Positions 50,862 through 60,965 of a DNA stretch of 64,000 nt are shown here, one piece after another. The stretch comes from Streptomyces sp. NBC_01454 (GTDB lineage: Bacteria; Actinomycetota; Actinomycetes; Streptomycetales; Streptomycetaceae), in NCBI RefSeq assembly GCF_036227565.1, contig NZ_CP109460.1, forward strand, positions 3,286,001 to 3,350,000. Reading direction: 5' to 3'. The notes under the pieces were generated by a model that was not told where the DNA came from, made no database searches, and worked only from the letters and a program-made list of their open reading frames with translations. Every line of letters begins with the position of its first letter. Position 1 is the stretch's first letter. The position numbers and the translations under genes were made by a program.

Positions 50862-51158
50862 ATGCTGATCCGATTACGCCGCCCCTGGCGCGCCAGGCTG
50901 ATCGTGGCACTCACCGTTCTCGTGCTGACCACGGGCGGCGTGGCACTGATCCTTCGGGGCGAGGCGCCGCCCCCGCTCCCGCCGCTGCCTGCGACACACG
51001 GCAAGGTTCTGACCCAGGTCGTCTTCGAAAGCTCCCTCGACCGCGACGCCCCGCCCGCACCGGCCACCCTCTGCGGCGCCGTGATGCTGTCCGTGGCGGG
51101 GGCACTGAGCCTCGTGGGCTGTCTCATCGTCCGCCGTCGGCCGTGGCCCGCCGAGTAG
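50862..51158 (+). CDS. two-helix small membrane protein
   Basis: The 98-residue protein (MLIRLRRPWRARLIVALTVL) has a signal-anchor-like helix (11-30), an outside loop of about 40 residues, and a second helix (about 70-88) ending IVRRRPWPAE. TAGTGT at 50849-50854 is 7 nt before ATG 50862, so the transcript is probably leaderless. Function unknown. Confidence 0.65.
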   Translation: MLIRLRRPWRARLIVALTVLVLTTGGVALILRGEAPPPLPPLPATHGKVLTQVVFESSLDRDAPPAPATLCGAVMLSVAGALSLVGCLIVRRRPWPAE

Positions 51159-51185
51159 TCCCCGGCGATGCCCGCAAACGCCGCC

Positions 51186-51219
51186 GGGGCGGCACCCCCT
51201 GGGAGGAGGGTGCCGCCCC
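51186..51219 (-). terminator. hairpin after groEL
   Basis: GGGGCGGCACCC (51186-51197) pairs perfectly with GGGTGCCGCCCC (51208-51219). It lies 53 bp past the groEL stop. Confidence 0.7.
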
Positions 51220-51271
51220 GACGTACGTCTGGACGTGTGGTCCGGGAGGACCAGCGTCTGATCCGCGAGGA

Positions 51272-53089
<1,818 letters not shown>

Positions 53090-53098
53090 CGCCAATGA

Positions 53099-53125
53099 TT
53101 AGCACTCGAGGGGTGCGAGTGCAAG
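53099..53125 (-). promoter_or_regulatory. CIRCE operator (upstream copy)
   Basis: Read on the minus strand it is CTTGCACTC-N9-GAGTGCTAA. It is spaced 36 bp from the second copy. Together they form a double HrcA operator about 165-230 bp before groEL. Confidence 0.88.
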
Positions 53126-53162
53126 CGCCCATCAAGGGGTGCCCCCTTCGGGGCGGACAGCA

Positions 53163-53195
53163 GAAGGCCCGTACCCCCAAAGGGCACGGGCCTTC
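53163..53195 (-). terminator. hairpin after the cold-shock gene
   Basis: GAAGGCCCGT (53163-53172) pairs with ACGGGCCTTC (53186-53195). It lies 25 bp after the cold-shock stop and before the groEL promoter. Confidence 0.65.
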
Positions 53196-53219
53196 TTCGC
53201 GCAGCAGTCGGTCGGCGCC

Positions 53220-53423
53220 TCAGCCGGCCACCCGGACCATGTCCGCCTGCGGCCCCTTCTGGCCCTGCGAGATCTCGAACTCGACCCGCTGGCCCTCCTC
53301 AAGGGTGCGGTAGCCGTCCATCTGGATCGCGCTGTAGTGGACGAAAACATCCGCACCACCGTCGACCGCGATGAAGCCGTACCCCTTCTCCGCGTTGAAC
53401 CACTTGACGGTGCCCTGAGCCAT
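53220..53423 (-). CDS. CspA-type cold-shock protein
   Basis: This 67-residue protein is a standard cold-shock domain with RNP1 [10 protein letters not shown] and RNP2 DVFVHYSAI. It acts as an RNA chaperone and may be abundant. Start ATG 53423 ([18 protein letters not shown]) is followed by the classic family sequence. The upstream region (53424-53680) is AT-richer than its surroundings, as expected for a long, structured csp leader, and I see no gene in it. Confidence 0.95.
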   Translation of the reverse strand: MAQGTVKWFNAEKGYGFIAVDGGADVFVHYSAIQMDGYRTLEEGQRVEFEISQGQKGPQADMVRVAG

Positions 53424-53778
53424 GCCTAACTCCCCTATTACTGGCCCTTGCGCAGGACCGCACTTCGCGGACCCGGGTCAGACCTCACCCCGCGAAAGGC
53501 CCGTGGGGTGTGCGCCGGAACGCGTCGACCGCCGCTGAATGTATCTGCACAGATGCCCAGAGCAACAGGTCAATCGGACGAGAATTCTGGGGCCGGAGAA
53601 TCGGCAATTTAAGGTGAAATCCCAGTTCTTCGGGGCAAGTCGGGCCGGGCGTAGCACACATAAGCGACAAATGCTGCTCACACTTTGAGCACAACTGATC
53701 GCTGTCTCATATGCGTTCGGCACGCGCACGGTGATATCCGGAAGGGGATCACCCCAATGGTATCCCCTTTCACAACAT

Positions 53779-53818
53779 GGAATTGCCCCGTCCGCTTTCT
53801 GGCGGACGGGGCAATTCC
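53779..53818 (-). terminator. 17-bp perfect hairpin after the moaD-like gene
   Basis: GGAATTGCCCCGTCCGC (53779-53795) pairs perfectly with 53802-53818, loop 6 nt. It lies 28 bp past the stop of the sulfur-carrier gene and ends the thrC operon. Confidence 0.8.
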
Positions 53819-53846
53819 GGTCAAGCAGGGGAAGAGTTGGCGCAAA

Positions 53847-54125
53847 TCAGCAGCCGCCGGCGACCGCGGGAATGATCGAGATGCCCGCGCCGTCCGGGGT
53901 CGGCGTCTCCAGGCCCTGCTCGAAGCGCACGTCGTCGTCGTTGACGTAGACGTTCACGAAGCGGCGCAGCTTGCCGGCGTCGTCCAGCACACGGGCCGCG
54001 ATGCCCTGGTGGTTCCGCTCCAGGTCCGTGATCACCTCGGAGAGGGTCGCGCCCTCGGCGGGGACCTCGGCCTGGCCGTCGGTGTAGGTGCGGAGGATGG
54101 TGGGGATGCGGACCTTGACGCTCAT
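53847..54125 (-). CDS. MoaD/ThiS/CysO-type sulfur-carrier protein
   Basis: The 92-residue ubiquitin-like protein starts MSVKVRIPTILRTYTDGQAE and ends SIIPAVAGGC. The GG motif is the site for sulfur loading, but a Cys follows it here, so the tail would need trimming by a JAMM-type protease, as in CysO systems. It is 76 bp after thrC in the same operon, an arrangement linking sulfur transfer to amino-acid synthesis. The CysM-type partner is not in the window. Confidence 0.88.
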   Translation of the reverse strand: MSVKVRIPTILRTYTDGQAEVPAEGATLSEVITDLERNHQGIAARVLDDAGKLRRFVNVYVNDDDVRFEQGLETPTPDGAGISIIPAVAGGC

Positions 54126-54201
54126 GGTTCTGCCTTCCGGTGGTGCGGTGTACGAGTGCGTGGCTGGGGCGCGGTGCCCGTCCGGGGACGGGCCGGCGGC
54201 C

Positions 54202-55485
54202 TCAGCCGGCCAGGCCTGCCGCGCGGAACGCTTCCAGGTCCGGGCGGATCGTGGCCGTGGGACCGGACGTCGGCGCGACCGCGTCCAGGGTCTTGAGGCC
54301 GTCACCGGTGTTGAGGACGACGGTGGTCAGGGACGGGTCGAGCAGACCCTCCTCGATCAACTTCTTGGTCACGCCGACGGTCACGCCGCCCGCGGTCTCC
54401 GCGAAGATCCCCTCCGTACGGGCCAGCAGCTTGATCGCGTCGACGACCTGCTCGTCGTTGACGTCGTCGACCGCGCCGCCCGTACGCCGGGCGATGTCGA
54501 GCACATACGGACCGTCCGCCGGGTTGCCGATCGCCAGCGACTTGGCGATGGTCTTCGGCTTCTGCGGGCGCACCACGTCGTGCCCGGCCTTGAAGGCCGT
54601 GGACACCGGCGAGCAGCCCTCCGCCTGTGCGCCGAAGATCTTGTAGGGCTTGTCCTCGACCAGGCCGAGGGCGATCAGCTCCTTGAGCCCCTTGTCGATC
54701 TTCGTCAGCTGCGAGCCGGACGCGATCGGGATGACGATCTGGTCCGGGAGCCGCCAGCCGAGCTGCTCGCAGATCTCGTACGCGAGGGTCTTGGAACCCT
54801 CTCCGTAGTACGGACGCAGATTGACGTTGACGAAGCCCCAGCCCTCGCCCAGCGGGTCGCCGATGAGCTCCGAGCAGAAGCGGTTGACGTCGTCGTAGTT
54901 GCCCTCGATGCCGACCAGGTCGCCGCCGTAGACCGCGGCCATGACGACCTTGCCGGCCTCAAGGTCGTGCGGGATGAAGACGCAGGACTCGAAACCGGCG
55001 CGGCGCGCCGCGGCACCGACCGCACCGGCGAGGTTGCCGGTGGAGGAGCAGGACAGGGTGGTGAAGCCGAAGGCACGGGCGGCCTCGACGGCGATCGCCA
55101 CGACGCGGTCCTTGAAGGAGTGCGTCGGGTTGCCGGAGTCGTCCTTGACGTACAGCCCGCCGGTGACGCCCAGCTCGGCGGCGAGCCGGTCGGCCTTCAC
55201 GAGCTTGGTGAAGCCGGGGTTGAGGTTGGGCTTGTCGGCCACGTCGGAGGGGACGGGCAGCAGCGGGGCGTAGCGCCAGATGTTGTCCGGCCCGGCCTCG
55301 ATCTGCTTCCGCAGGCCCTCGGGGTCGCCGCTCGGCAGGTCGTAGGCGACTTCGAGCGGCCCGAAACATTCCTGGCACGCGAAGATCGGGCCGAGCGCGA
55401 AACGCTGTCCGCACTCGCGGCAGGACAATGCCGCGGCGGGGCCCAGAGCGACGGTGGGGGTGTTTTCGGTGACTTGCACAGCCAT
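54202..55485 (-). CDS. thrC: threonine synthase
   Basis: The 427-residue PLP enzyme converts O-phosphohomoserine to threonine. An N-terminal zinc-ribbon-like part has CRECGQRF and CQECFGPL; the PLP lysine is in SGNPTHSFKDRVV, and the phosphate loop is SCSSTGNLAGAVGAAA. Start is ATG 55485. A SAM riboswitch precedes it and a sulfur-carrier gene follows, so expression of both should fall when S-adenosylmethionine is high. Confidence 0.95.
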   Translation of the reverse strand: MAVQVTENTPTVALGPAAALSCRECGQRFALGPIFACQECFGPLEVAYDLPSGDPEGLRKQIEAGPDNIWRYAPLLPVPSDVADKPNLNPGFTKLVKADRLAAELGVTGGLYVKDDSGNPTHSFKDRVVAIAVEAARAFGFTTLSCSSTGNLAGAVGAAARRAGFESCVFIPHDLEAGKVVMAAVYGGDLVGIEGNYDDVNRFCSELIGDPLGEGWGFVNVNLRPYYGEGSKTLAYEICEQLGWRLPDQIVIPIASGSQLTKIDKGLKELIALGLVEDKPYKIFGAQAEGCSPVSTAFKAGHDVVRPQKPKTIAKSLAIGNPADGPYVLDIARRTGGAVDDVNDEQVVDAIKLLARTEGIFAETAGGVTVGVTKKLIEEGLLDPSLTTVVLNTGDGLKTLDAVAPTSGPTATIRPDLEAFRAAGLAG

Positions 55486-55504
55486 GGAGGCGAGGCCCTT
55501 TCTC

Positions 55505-55663
55505 CTCATCTTCCTCGCGGCGAATCTCGCCACGAGACGGATTTGGCACCTTCCCAAGCCGGGAGCCTCGCGCGCGGGACGAAATCGAGCGTCCTTGCGG
55601 CAAGACCGGCTGGAGGGTTGCCGGGGCTTCAACGGGCCGTATCCCTCTGCCCCTCTGGATGAG
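55505..55663 (-). ncRNA. SAM-I (S-box) riboswitch
   Basis: On the minus strand the P1 helix is CTCATC (55663-55658) with GATGAG (55510-55505). Between them lie AGAGGGGCAGAGGGATA, then GGCCCGTTGAAGCC and CGGCAACC, the diagnostic S-box core, followed by GGTGCCAAATCC and a P4 hairpin CTCGTGGC/GCCGCGAG. Just after P1, GAGGAG can pair with CCTCC next to the thrC ATG, which suggests translational control. All conserved core blocks are in the right order. Confidence 0.93.
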
Positions 55664-55834
55664 CGGTATGGCGCTGGGCCGAAACCCAGGCGTTTGTGGC
55701 GCGGACCCCGACATGCGACGGTCATCCGCGTTGTTCAAGACTGTAACCGACGGCACTGACTGTTGAGATAGTCGTCCGAACCGCGAGATGGATCACACAG
55801 GCCGCCCTCCGGCGGCGACCGAGGAGTCGTAGAC

Positions 55835-56797
55835 GTGCTGGAAGAGGTGGAGCGCTGGCTGGGCGCCCGTTCCTGGTCCGCCGCGGATCGCCCGCTGGGG
55901 CAGCTGCTGGAGGCCAAGCGCCAGACGGGCCGGACGGTCAGTGTCGTGCTGCCCGCGCTCGACGAGGAGGCCACGGTCGGCGCGATCGTGACGACCATCC
56001 GTGGCGCGCTGATGACCGACGCGCTGCCGCTGGTCGACGAGCTGGTGGTGCTGGACTCCGGCTCCACCGACCGCACCGCCGAGGTCGCGGCGGCGGCCGG
56101 CGCCCGGGTGGTGCACCGCGACAGCGTCCTGCCGCGACTGCCCGCCCTCCCCGGCAAGGGCGAGGTGCTGTGGCGCTCCCTCCTGGCCACCACCGGCGAC
56201 ATCATCTGCTTCATCGACGCCGACCTGCGCGAATTCTCCGCCACCTTCGTCTCCGGGATCGTCGGACCGCTGCTGACCGACCCGGACATCCAGTTCGTCA
56301 AGGCGATGTACGACCGGCCGCTGGAGACCGGCCCCCACCGCACCGGCACGGGCCAGGGCGGCCGGGTCACCGAACTGGTCGCCCGCCCGCTCCTCAACCT
56401 CCACTGGCCCCAGCTGGCCGGCTTCGTCCAGCCCCTGGGCGGCGAGTACGCGGCCCGCCGCTCCCTGCTGGAACGCCTCCCCTTCCCCGTCGGCTACGGC
56501 GTCGAGCTCGGCCTGCTCGTCGACGCCCTGCACACCGTCGGCCTCGACGCCCTGGCCCAGGTCGACGTGGGCGTCCGCAAACACCGCCACCAGGACGGCC
56601 AGGCCCTGGGCCGGATGGCCGCCGCGATCTACCGCACCGCCCAACTGCGCCTGACCCGCGGCCACTTGGTACGCCCCCGCCTCACCCAGTTCGACCGCGG
56701 CGAGCACGGCTTCGTCCCCCGCACCACGGACGTGGACACCGAGGAACGCCCCCCGATGACCGACATCCCGGAGTACACGGCCCGCCGGGCGGCGTGA
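55835..56797 (+). CDS. gpgS: glucosyl-3-phosphoglycerate synthase
   Basis: The 320-residue GT81/GT2-like enzyme transfers glucose from a nucleotide sugar to 3-phosphoglycerate, the first step to glucosylglycerate. Motifs are VSVVLPALDEEATVGAIV, ELVVLDSGSTDRT, IICFIDADLREF (metal DxD-like) and QPLGGEYAARRSLLERLP. GTG 55835 is the start behind GAGGAG. It stands before otsA, another compatible-solute gene. Confidence 0.92.
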   Translation: MLEEVERWLGARSWSAADRPLGQLLEAKRQTGRTVSVVLPALDEEATVGAIVTTIRGALMTDALPLVDELVVLDSGSTDRTAEVAAAAGARVVHRDSVLPRLPALPGKGEVLWRSLLATTGDIICFIDADLREFSATFVSGIVGPLLTDPDIQFVKAMYDRPLETGPHRTGTGQGGRVTELVARPLLNLHWPQLAGFVQPLGGEYAARRSLLERLPFPVGYGVELGLLVDALHTVGLDALAQVDVGVRKHRHQDGQALGRMAAAIYRTAQLRLTRGHLVRPRLTQFDRGEHGFVPRTTDVDTEERPPMTDIPEYTARRAA

Positions 56798-56861
56798 GGG
56801 GTCACGCCCTTGGCCGCTTCCGTACGTTTGCGTGGTTCTGCGGCGGGTTACTTGTCGCGAC

Positions 56862-58355
56862 ATGGTGTCCGAGCGCAGTGCGGTGCAAGCAGGTGCCGAG
56901 GTTCTGGTCGCGTCCAATCGCGGGCCGGTCTCCTACAGCCTGGGGGAGGACGGGACGCTCACCGCCAAGCGGGGCGGTGGCGGGCTGGTGTCCGGGCTGT
57001 CGGCCATCGGGCCCGAGACGGGCGCGGTGTGGGTGTGTGCCGCGCTCGGGGACGGTGACCGCGAGGCCGTGCGGCGGACGGGTGGTGTGCTGGAGCCGGG
57101 CGACACGGGTGGACAGCGTGTCCGGATGCTGGACATTCCGGCCGAGGTGCATGCCGCCGCCTACAACGGCGTCGCGAACTCCGTGCTGTGGTTCGTGCAC
57201 CACATGCTCTACCAGACACCGCTGGAACCGGTCTTCGACGCGGAGTTCCGGGCGCAGTGGGCGGCGTACGAGACGTACAACGCGGCCTTCGCCGACGCGC
57301 TGGCCGAGAGTGCGGCCGACGGCGCGGCCGTGCTCGTCCAGGATTACCACCTGGCGCTGGTCCCCGGCATGCTCCGTGAGCGCCGCCCCGATCTGCGGAT
57401 CGCGCACTTCTCCCACACGCCGTGGGCCCCCGCCGAGTACTTCGCGATGCTGCCCGACGACATCCAGCGGCAGCTGGCGCTGGGGATTCTCGGCGCGGAC
57501 CGGGCGAACTTCCTCACCCGGCGGTGGGCCGAGAACTTCCTGGCCTGCGCCGCGACGGGGCTCAGCGGGCAGTGCGAGCGGGTGCGGCCGGAGGACGGGT
57601 CGCCCGGCATCGTCGCGCTCGTCCCGGAGCGCAAGGCGCACACGACCTGGATCGGCGTGCACGGGCTCGGCGCCGACGCCGCGTTCCTGCGCGAGCGTGC
57701 GCACCGCCCCGATGTCGAGGAGCGGATGACGGCGCTGCGCGCCCAGATCGGCGGGCCGGACCGCAAGACGATCGTCCGCGTGGACCGCACCGAACTCTCC
57801 AAGAACATCGTGCGGGGGCTGCTCGCCTACCGGCAGCTGCTCGCCGACCACCCCGAGTGGCGCGAGCGGGTCGTGCACCTCGCCTTCGCCTACCCCTCGC
57901 GTCAGGATCTCGCCGTCTACCGCGACTACACCGCGGAGGTCGAGCGGGTGGCCGGGGAGATCAACGCCGAGTACGGGACGGCCGGCTGGCAGCCCGTCGT
58001 GCTGCACGTCAAGGACGATTTCGCCCGCTCGCTGGCCGCCTACCGGCTCGCGGACGTGGCGCTCGTCAACCCGATCAGGGACGGGATGAACCTGGTCGCC
58101 AAGGAGGTCCCGGTGGTGTCGGACGCCGGCTGTGCGCTGGTGCTGTCACGGGAGGCGGGCGCGCACGAGGAGCTCGGTGAGCATGCGCTGACCGTCAATC
58201 CCTACGACGTCATGGGGACCGCCGAGGCGCTGCACGAGGCGCTGTCGATGGACGACGGCGAGCGGGCGGCGCGCACCGAGCGGCTGGCCACGGCGGCCAC
58301 CGCGCTGCCGCCCGCCCGGTGGTTCCTGGACCAGCTGCGGGCACTGGGCGGCTGA
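56862..58355 (+). CDS. otsA: trehalose-6-phosphate synthase
   Basis: The 497-residue GT20 enzyme joins a nucleotide-glucose to glucose-6-phosphate. Visible motifs are VASNRGPVSY, KRGGGGLVSGLSAI, VQDYHLALVPGML, VDRTELSKNIVRGLLAYRQL and the C-terminal NPIRDGMNLVAKEVPVVSDA. ATG 56862 is the likely start. otsB lies 1.2 kb downstream in the opposite direction, with the CtaG-like gene between. Confidence 0.94.
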   Translation: MVSERSAVQAGAEVLVASNRGPVSYSLGEDGTLTAKRGGGGLVSGLSAIGPETGAVWVCAALGDGDREAVRRTGGVLEPGDTGGQRVRMLDIPAEVHAAAYNGVANSVLWFVHHMLYQTPLEPVFDAEFRAQWAAYETYNAAFADALAESAADGAAVLVQDYHLALVPGMLRERRPDLRIAHFSHTPWAPAEYFAMLPDDIQRQLALGILGADRANFLTRRWAENFLACAATGLSGQCERVRPEDGSPGIVALVPERKAHTTWIGVHGLGADAAFLRERAHRPDVEERMTALRAQIGGPDRKTIVRVDRTELSKNIVRGLLAYRQLLADHPEWRERVVHLAFAYPSRQDLAVYRDYTAEVERVAGEINAEYGTAGWQPVVLHVKDDFARSLAAYRLADVALVNPIRDGMNLVAKEVPVVSDAGCALVLSREAGAHEELGEHALTVNPYDVMGTAEALHEALSMDDGERAARTERLATAATALPPARWFLDQLRALGG

Positions 58356-58445
58356 GCTGCGGCTTCGGACGCGCCGTCCGGGGCCCGCGCCGTCCGGGTG
58401 CCCCCGCCCGCGGCGCGTGCCGGGGCGGGTCTAGCGTGGTGGCCC

Positions 58446-59510
58446 GTGACAGTGACAACCCTTTCGGCCGCTTTGCCCCGGGCCACCGCGGGGCGGCTGG
58501 CCGACAGCTGGCAGCTGGATCCGTACGCGCTGGTGCTGGTGCTCGTGCTGGGCGGCCTCTACGCGTGGGGTGTGGTGCGGCTCGCGCGGCGCGGTGAGCG
58601 GTGGCCGCTCGCCCGGATCGCGGCGTTCACGGGGATCGGGCTGGGCGCGATCGTGGTGGCGACGATGTCCGGGCTGGCGGTCTACGACCACGAGCTGTTC
58701 TGGACGGCCGCGGTGCAGAACATCGTGCTCGATCTGATCGCCCCGTTGGGACTGGCGCTCGGCGACCCGCTGGCGCTGGCGCTGCGCGCGCTGCCGGACC
58801 AGCGGCCGGCCGCCCGGCGGCTGCGGGCGGCGCTCTCCGGACGCCTGCTGCGGCTGCTGACGTTCCCCCTGGTCAGCACGGTGCTGGTGCTGTCGTCCGA
58901 GCTGGCGATCTACTTCACGCCGTACTTCCCGACGGCGCTGCGGCACGGCCCGCTGCACGAGATCATGTATCTGCAACTGCTGGTCACGGGCAGCCTCTTC
59001 GTGCTGCCGATGCTCACCCGCGAGGAGCTGCTGCCCGCCTGGTGCAGCCACCCGGTGCGGGCGCTGCTGGTGCTGCTCGACGGGCTGGTGGACGCGGTGC
59101 CCGGCATCGTCGTGATGACCAGTGGCACCCTGATCGCGGGCGGCTGGTACGCGTCCCGGCACCAGCCCTGGGATCCGAGTCCGCAGCAGGACCAGATGAT
59201 CGGCGGCGGGCTGATGCTGACCATCGCCGAGCTGGTCGGACTGCCGTTCCTCATCGCGGTGTTCGCGGAGTGGGTACGGTCCGAGCGCGGGCGGACGGCG
59301 GCGCTGGACGCCCGGCTGGACCGCGAGCTCACGGTGGTGGGCGGGGCGGCCGCGGCGGATCCCGGCGCGCGCCCCGGGCGGTCGGACGGAGCGCAGGCGC
59401 CGGTCGTACCGCAGACTCCGGCCGTATCGCAGCCGGAGCTGACGCGCCCCTGGTGGGAGACGGACCAGGGGACGGTGGGCGAGCGCTTCCGGCAGGGCGG
59501 CGGGCGGTGA
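58446..59510 (+). CDS. CtaG-type cytochrome c oxidase assembly membrane protein
   Basis: The 354-residue protein has about seven helices in the Caa3_CtaG pattern (WQLDPYALVLVLVLGGLYAW, FTPYFPTALRHGPLHEIMYL, GIVVMTSGTLIAGGWYA). Several conserved His/Tyr/Trp residues lie near the outer face. Members help copper-centre assembly of heme-copper oxidases. GTG 58446 is preferred. The C-terminal 70 residues are soluble and Pro/Ala-rich. It lies oddly between otsA and otsB. Confidence 0.87.
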   Translation: MTVTTLSAALPRATAGRLADSWQLDPYALVLVLVLGGLYAWGVVRLARRGERWPLARIAAFTGIGLGAIVVATMSGLAVYDHELFWTAAVQNIVLDLIAPLGLALGDPLALALRALPDQRPAARRLRAALSGRLLRLLTFPLVSTVLVLSSELAIYFTPYFPTALRHGPLHEIMYLQLLVTGSLFVLPMLTREELLPAWCSHPVRALLVLLDGLVDAVPGIVVMTSGTLIAGGWYASRHQPWDPSPQQDQMIGGGLMLTIAELVGLPFLIAVFAEWVRSERGRTAALDARLDRELTVVGGAAAADPGARPGRSDGAQAPVVPQTPAVSQPELTRPWWETDQGTVGERFRQGGGR

Positions 59511-59573
59511 CCGGCGCCCGCGGCTAGGAGTGTCCGGCGCTGCGGGGTGCCCCCCGACGGCGGGCGCCCGCCC

Positions 59574-60491
59574 CTACGGCGTGCCCGCCCCGCTCTCGTC
59601 CAGCCGGTCCGCGAGGGCGCCGAGCAGGCCGACGACTCCGGCCGGGCCGTCGACCACCAGGTCCGCCCGGTCGGCCAGTTCGGCGACCTCGGCGCTGCCG
59701 CTGCACACCAGGATGCCGGCGGGCCCGTCGGAGCGGAGCTGCTCGACGGCGCCGAACGCGGCGAGGTCGCCGAGGTCGTCGCCGGCGTAGAGGACGGTGC
59801 CGGCGCCGGTCTCGCGGACCCAGTCGGCGAGCGCGACGCCCTTGTCCATGCCCGGCGGGCGGAGTTCCAGGACCAGCCGGCCGGGCTCGACGATCAGGCC
59901 GTGGCGTGCGGCGAGGGCGGTGAGCGGGGCGCGCAGCCGGTCGAAGGCGTCCTGGGGGTCGGGGGCGCGGCGGGTGTGGACGGCGAGGGCGCGGCCGCCC
60001 TTGCGCTCGACGGCGGTCTCGACCCAGGTGCCGTGCCAGACGCCGGAGGAGTCCAGGACGCCGGGGAGTTCGGCCTCCAGGGCGGCGACGCCGGGGTGTG
60101 GCGGCGGGGCGTGGAGGGTGCCGGTGGCCGCCTCCCAGCGCTCGGCGCCGTAGTGGCCGAGGACGGTGAGGTGGTCCAGGCCGGGGACGTCCGCGAAGCC
60201 GCCGAGGCGGACCGCGACGGCGGCCGGGCGGCCGGTGATCACCGCGGCCGCGCGCAGCCGGGGCACCAGGCGGCCCAGGGCCGCGACGGCGCCCTCATGG
60301 GCCCGGGCCTGCTCCGGGTCGGGGACGATCTCGGCGAGGGTGCCGTCGAAGTCGAGGGCGATCACGGCGCGTTCCGGGTGGGCCAGCAGCGCGGCGAGGC
60401 CGTCGCGGCCGGCGGGGGTGTGCGGCCTCGGCACGGGTCCGGGGTCGGGGTCCGGCTGGGAGTGCGGCGCGGCGTTCGGGGGGCTGCCCAT
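59574..60491 (-). CDS. otsB: trehalose-6-phosphate phosphatase
   Basis: The 305-residue HAD-family enzyme removes phosphate from trehalose-6-phosphate made by OtsA. Motif I is ALDFDGTLAEIVP (Asp47 nucleophile, Asp49), motif II VITGRP, then PPGMDKGVALADW and AGDDLGDLAAF (motif IV). A 30-residue Pro-rich extension precedes the domain. It faces otsA and the CtaG-like gene. Confidence 0.93.
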   Translation of the reverse strand: MGSPPNAAPHSQPDPDPGPVPRPHTPAGRDGLAALLAHPERAVIALDFDGTLAEIVPDPEQARAHEGAVAALGRLVPRLRAAAVITGRPAAVAVRLGGFADVPGLDHLTVLGHYGAERWEAATGTLHAPPPHPGVAALEAELPGVLDSSGVWHGTWVETAVERKGGRALAVHTRRAPDPQDAFDRLRAPLTALAARHGLIVEPGRLVLELRPPGMDKGVALADWVRETGAGTVLYAGDDLGDLAAFGAVEQLRSDGPAGILVCSGSAEVAELADRADLVVDGPAGVVGLLGALADRLDESGAGTP

Positions 60492-60577
60492 GCGCCGACC
60501 CTACCGGCGGGCGGCGGGCGGCCGGGGGCGGCTCGGCCGGAGCTGCGGAGGCCGTGGGGGCGGGCCGGGCGGCGCCG

Positions 60578-60883
60578 TCAGCGGCGGGCGCGGCGGGCGT
60601 CGCGTATCCGGCGCAGGCGGTTGACCGTGACGGGGTCGTGGGCGAGCGCCCGGGGGTCGTCCAGCAGGGCGTTGAGGAGCTGGTAGTAGCGGGTCGGGGA
60701 GATGCCGAGCCGTTCGCGGATGGCGCGCTCCTTCGGGCCGGGGCCCGGCCAGGAGCGGCGCTCCACGGCGAGCACCGCTTCGTCCCGGGCGGTGAGCCCA
60801 GGGGTGCCCTCGGCGGGCCCGGGCGCGCCGAGCCCCTGCTCGTCGCCCGGGCCGCCCGTCTCCGCCGTGGCGCCCGTCATCAC
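60578..60883 (-). CDS. DUF3263 helix-turn-helix-like protein
   Basis: The 101-residue protein matches DUF3263: GLTARDEAVLAVERRSWPGP, then GISPTRYYQLLNALLDDPRA, a helix-turn-helix-like core that may bind DNA, and a basic tail RRIRDARRARR. It is upstream of otsB in the same direction (86-bp gap) and could be co-transcribed. Confidence 0.86.
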   Translation of the reverse strand: MMTGATAETGGPGDEQGLGAPGPAEGTPGLTARDEAVLAVERRSWPGPGPKERAIRERLGISPTRYYQLLNALLDDPRALAHDPVTVNRLRRIRDARRARR

Positions 60884-60965
60884 GCTTCCACGATAAGCGC
60901 ACCGTCCGACAGCGCCCGGCTCTCCGCCGCGGCGGAGAGCCGTCGGCGCCCCTGTCCGCCCCTGG

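Noticed and set aside
58424..58445. GTCTAGCGTGG, weak dre-like sequence before the CtaG-like gene
   Set aside because: Only the GTCTAG core matches; the second half-site is absent.
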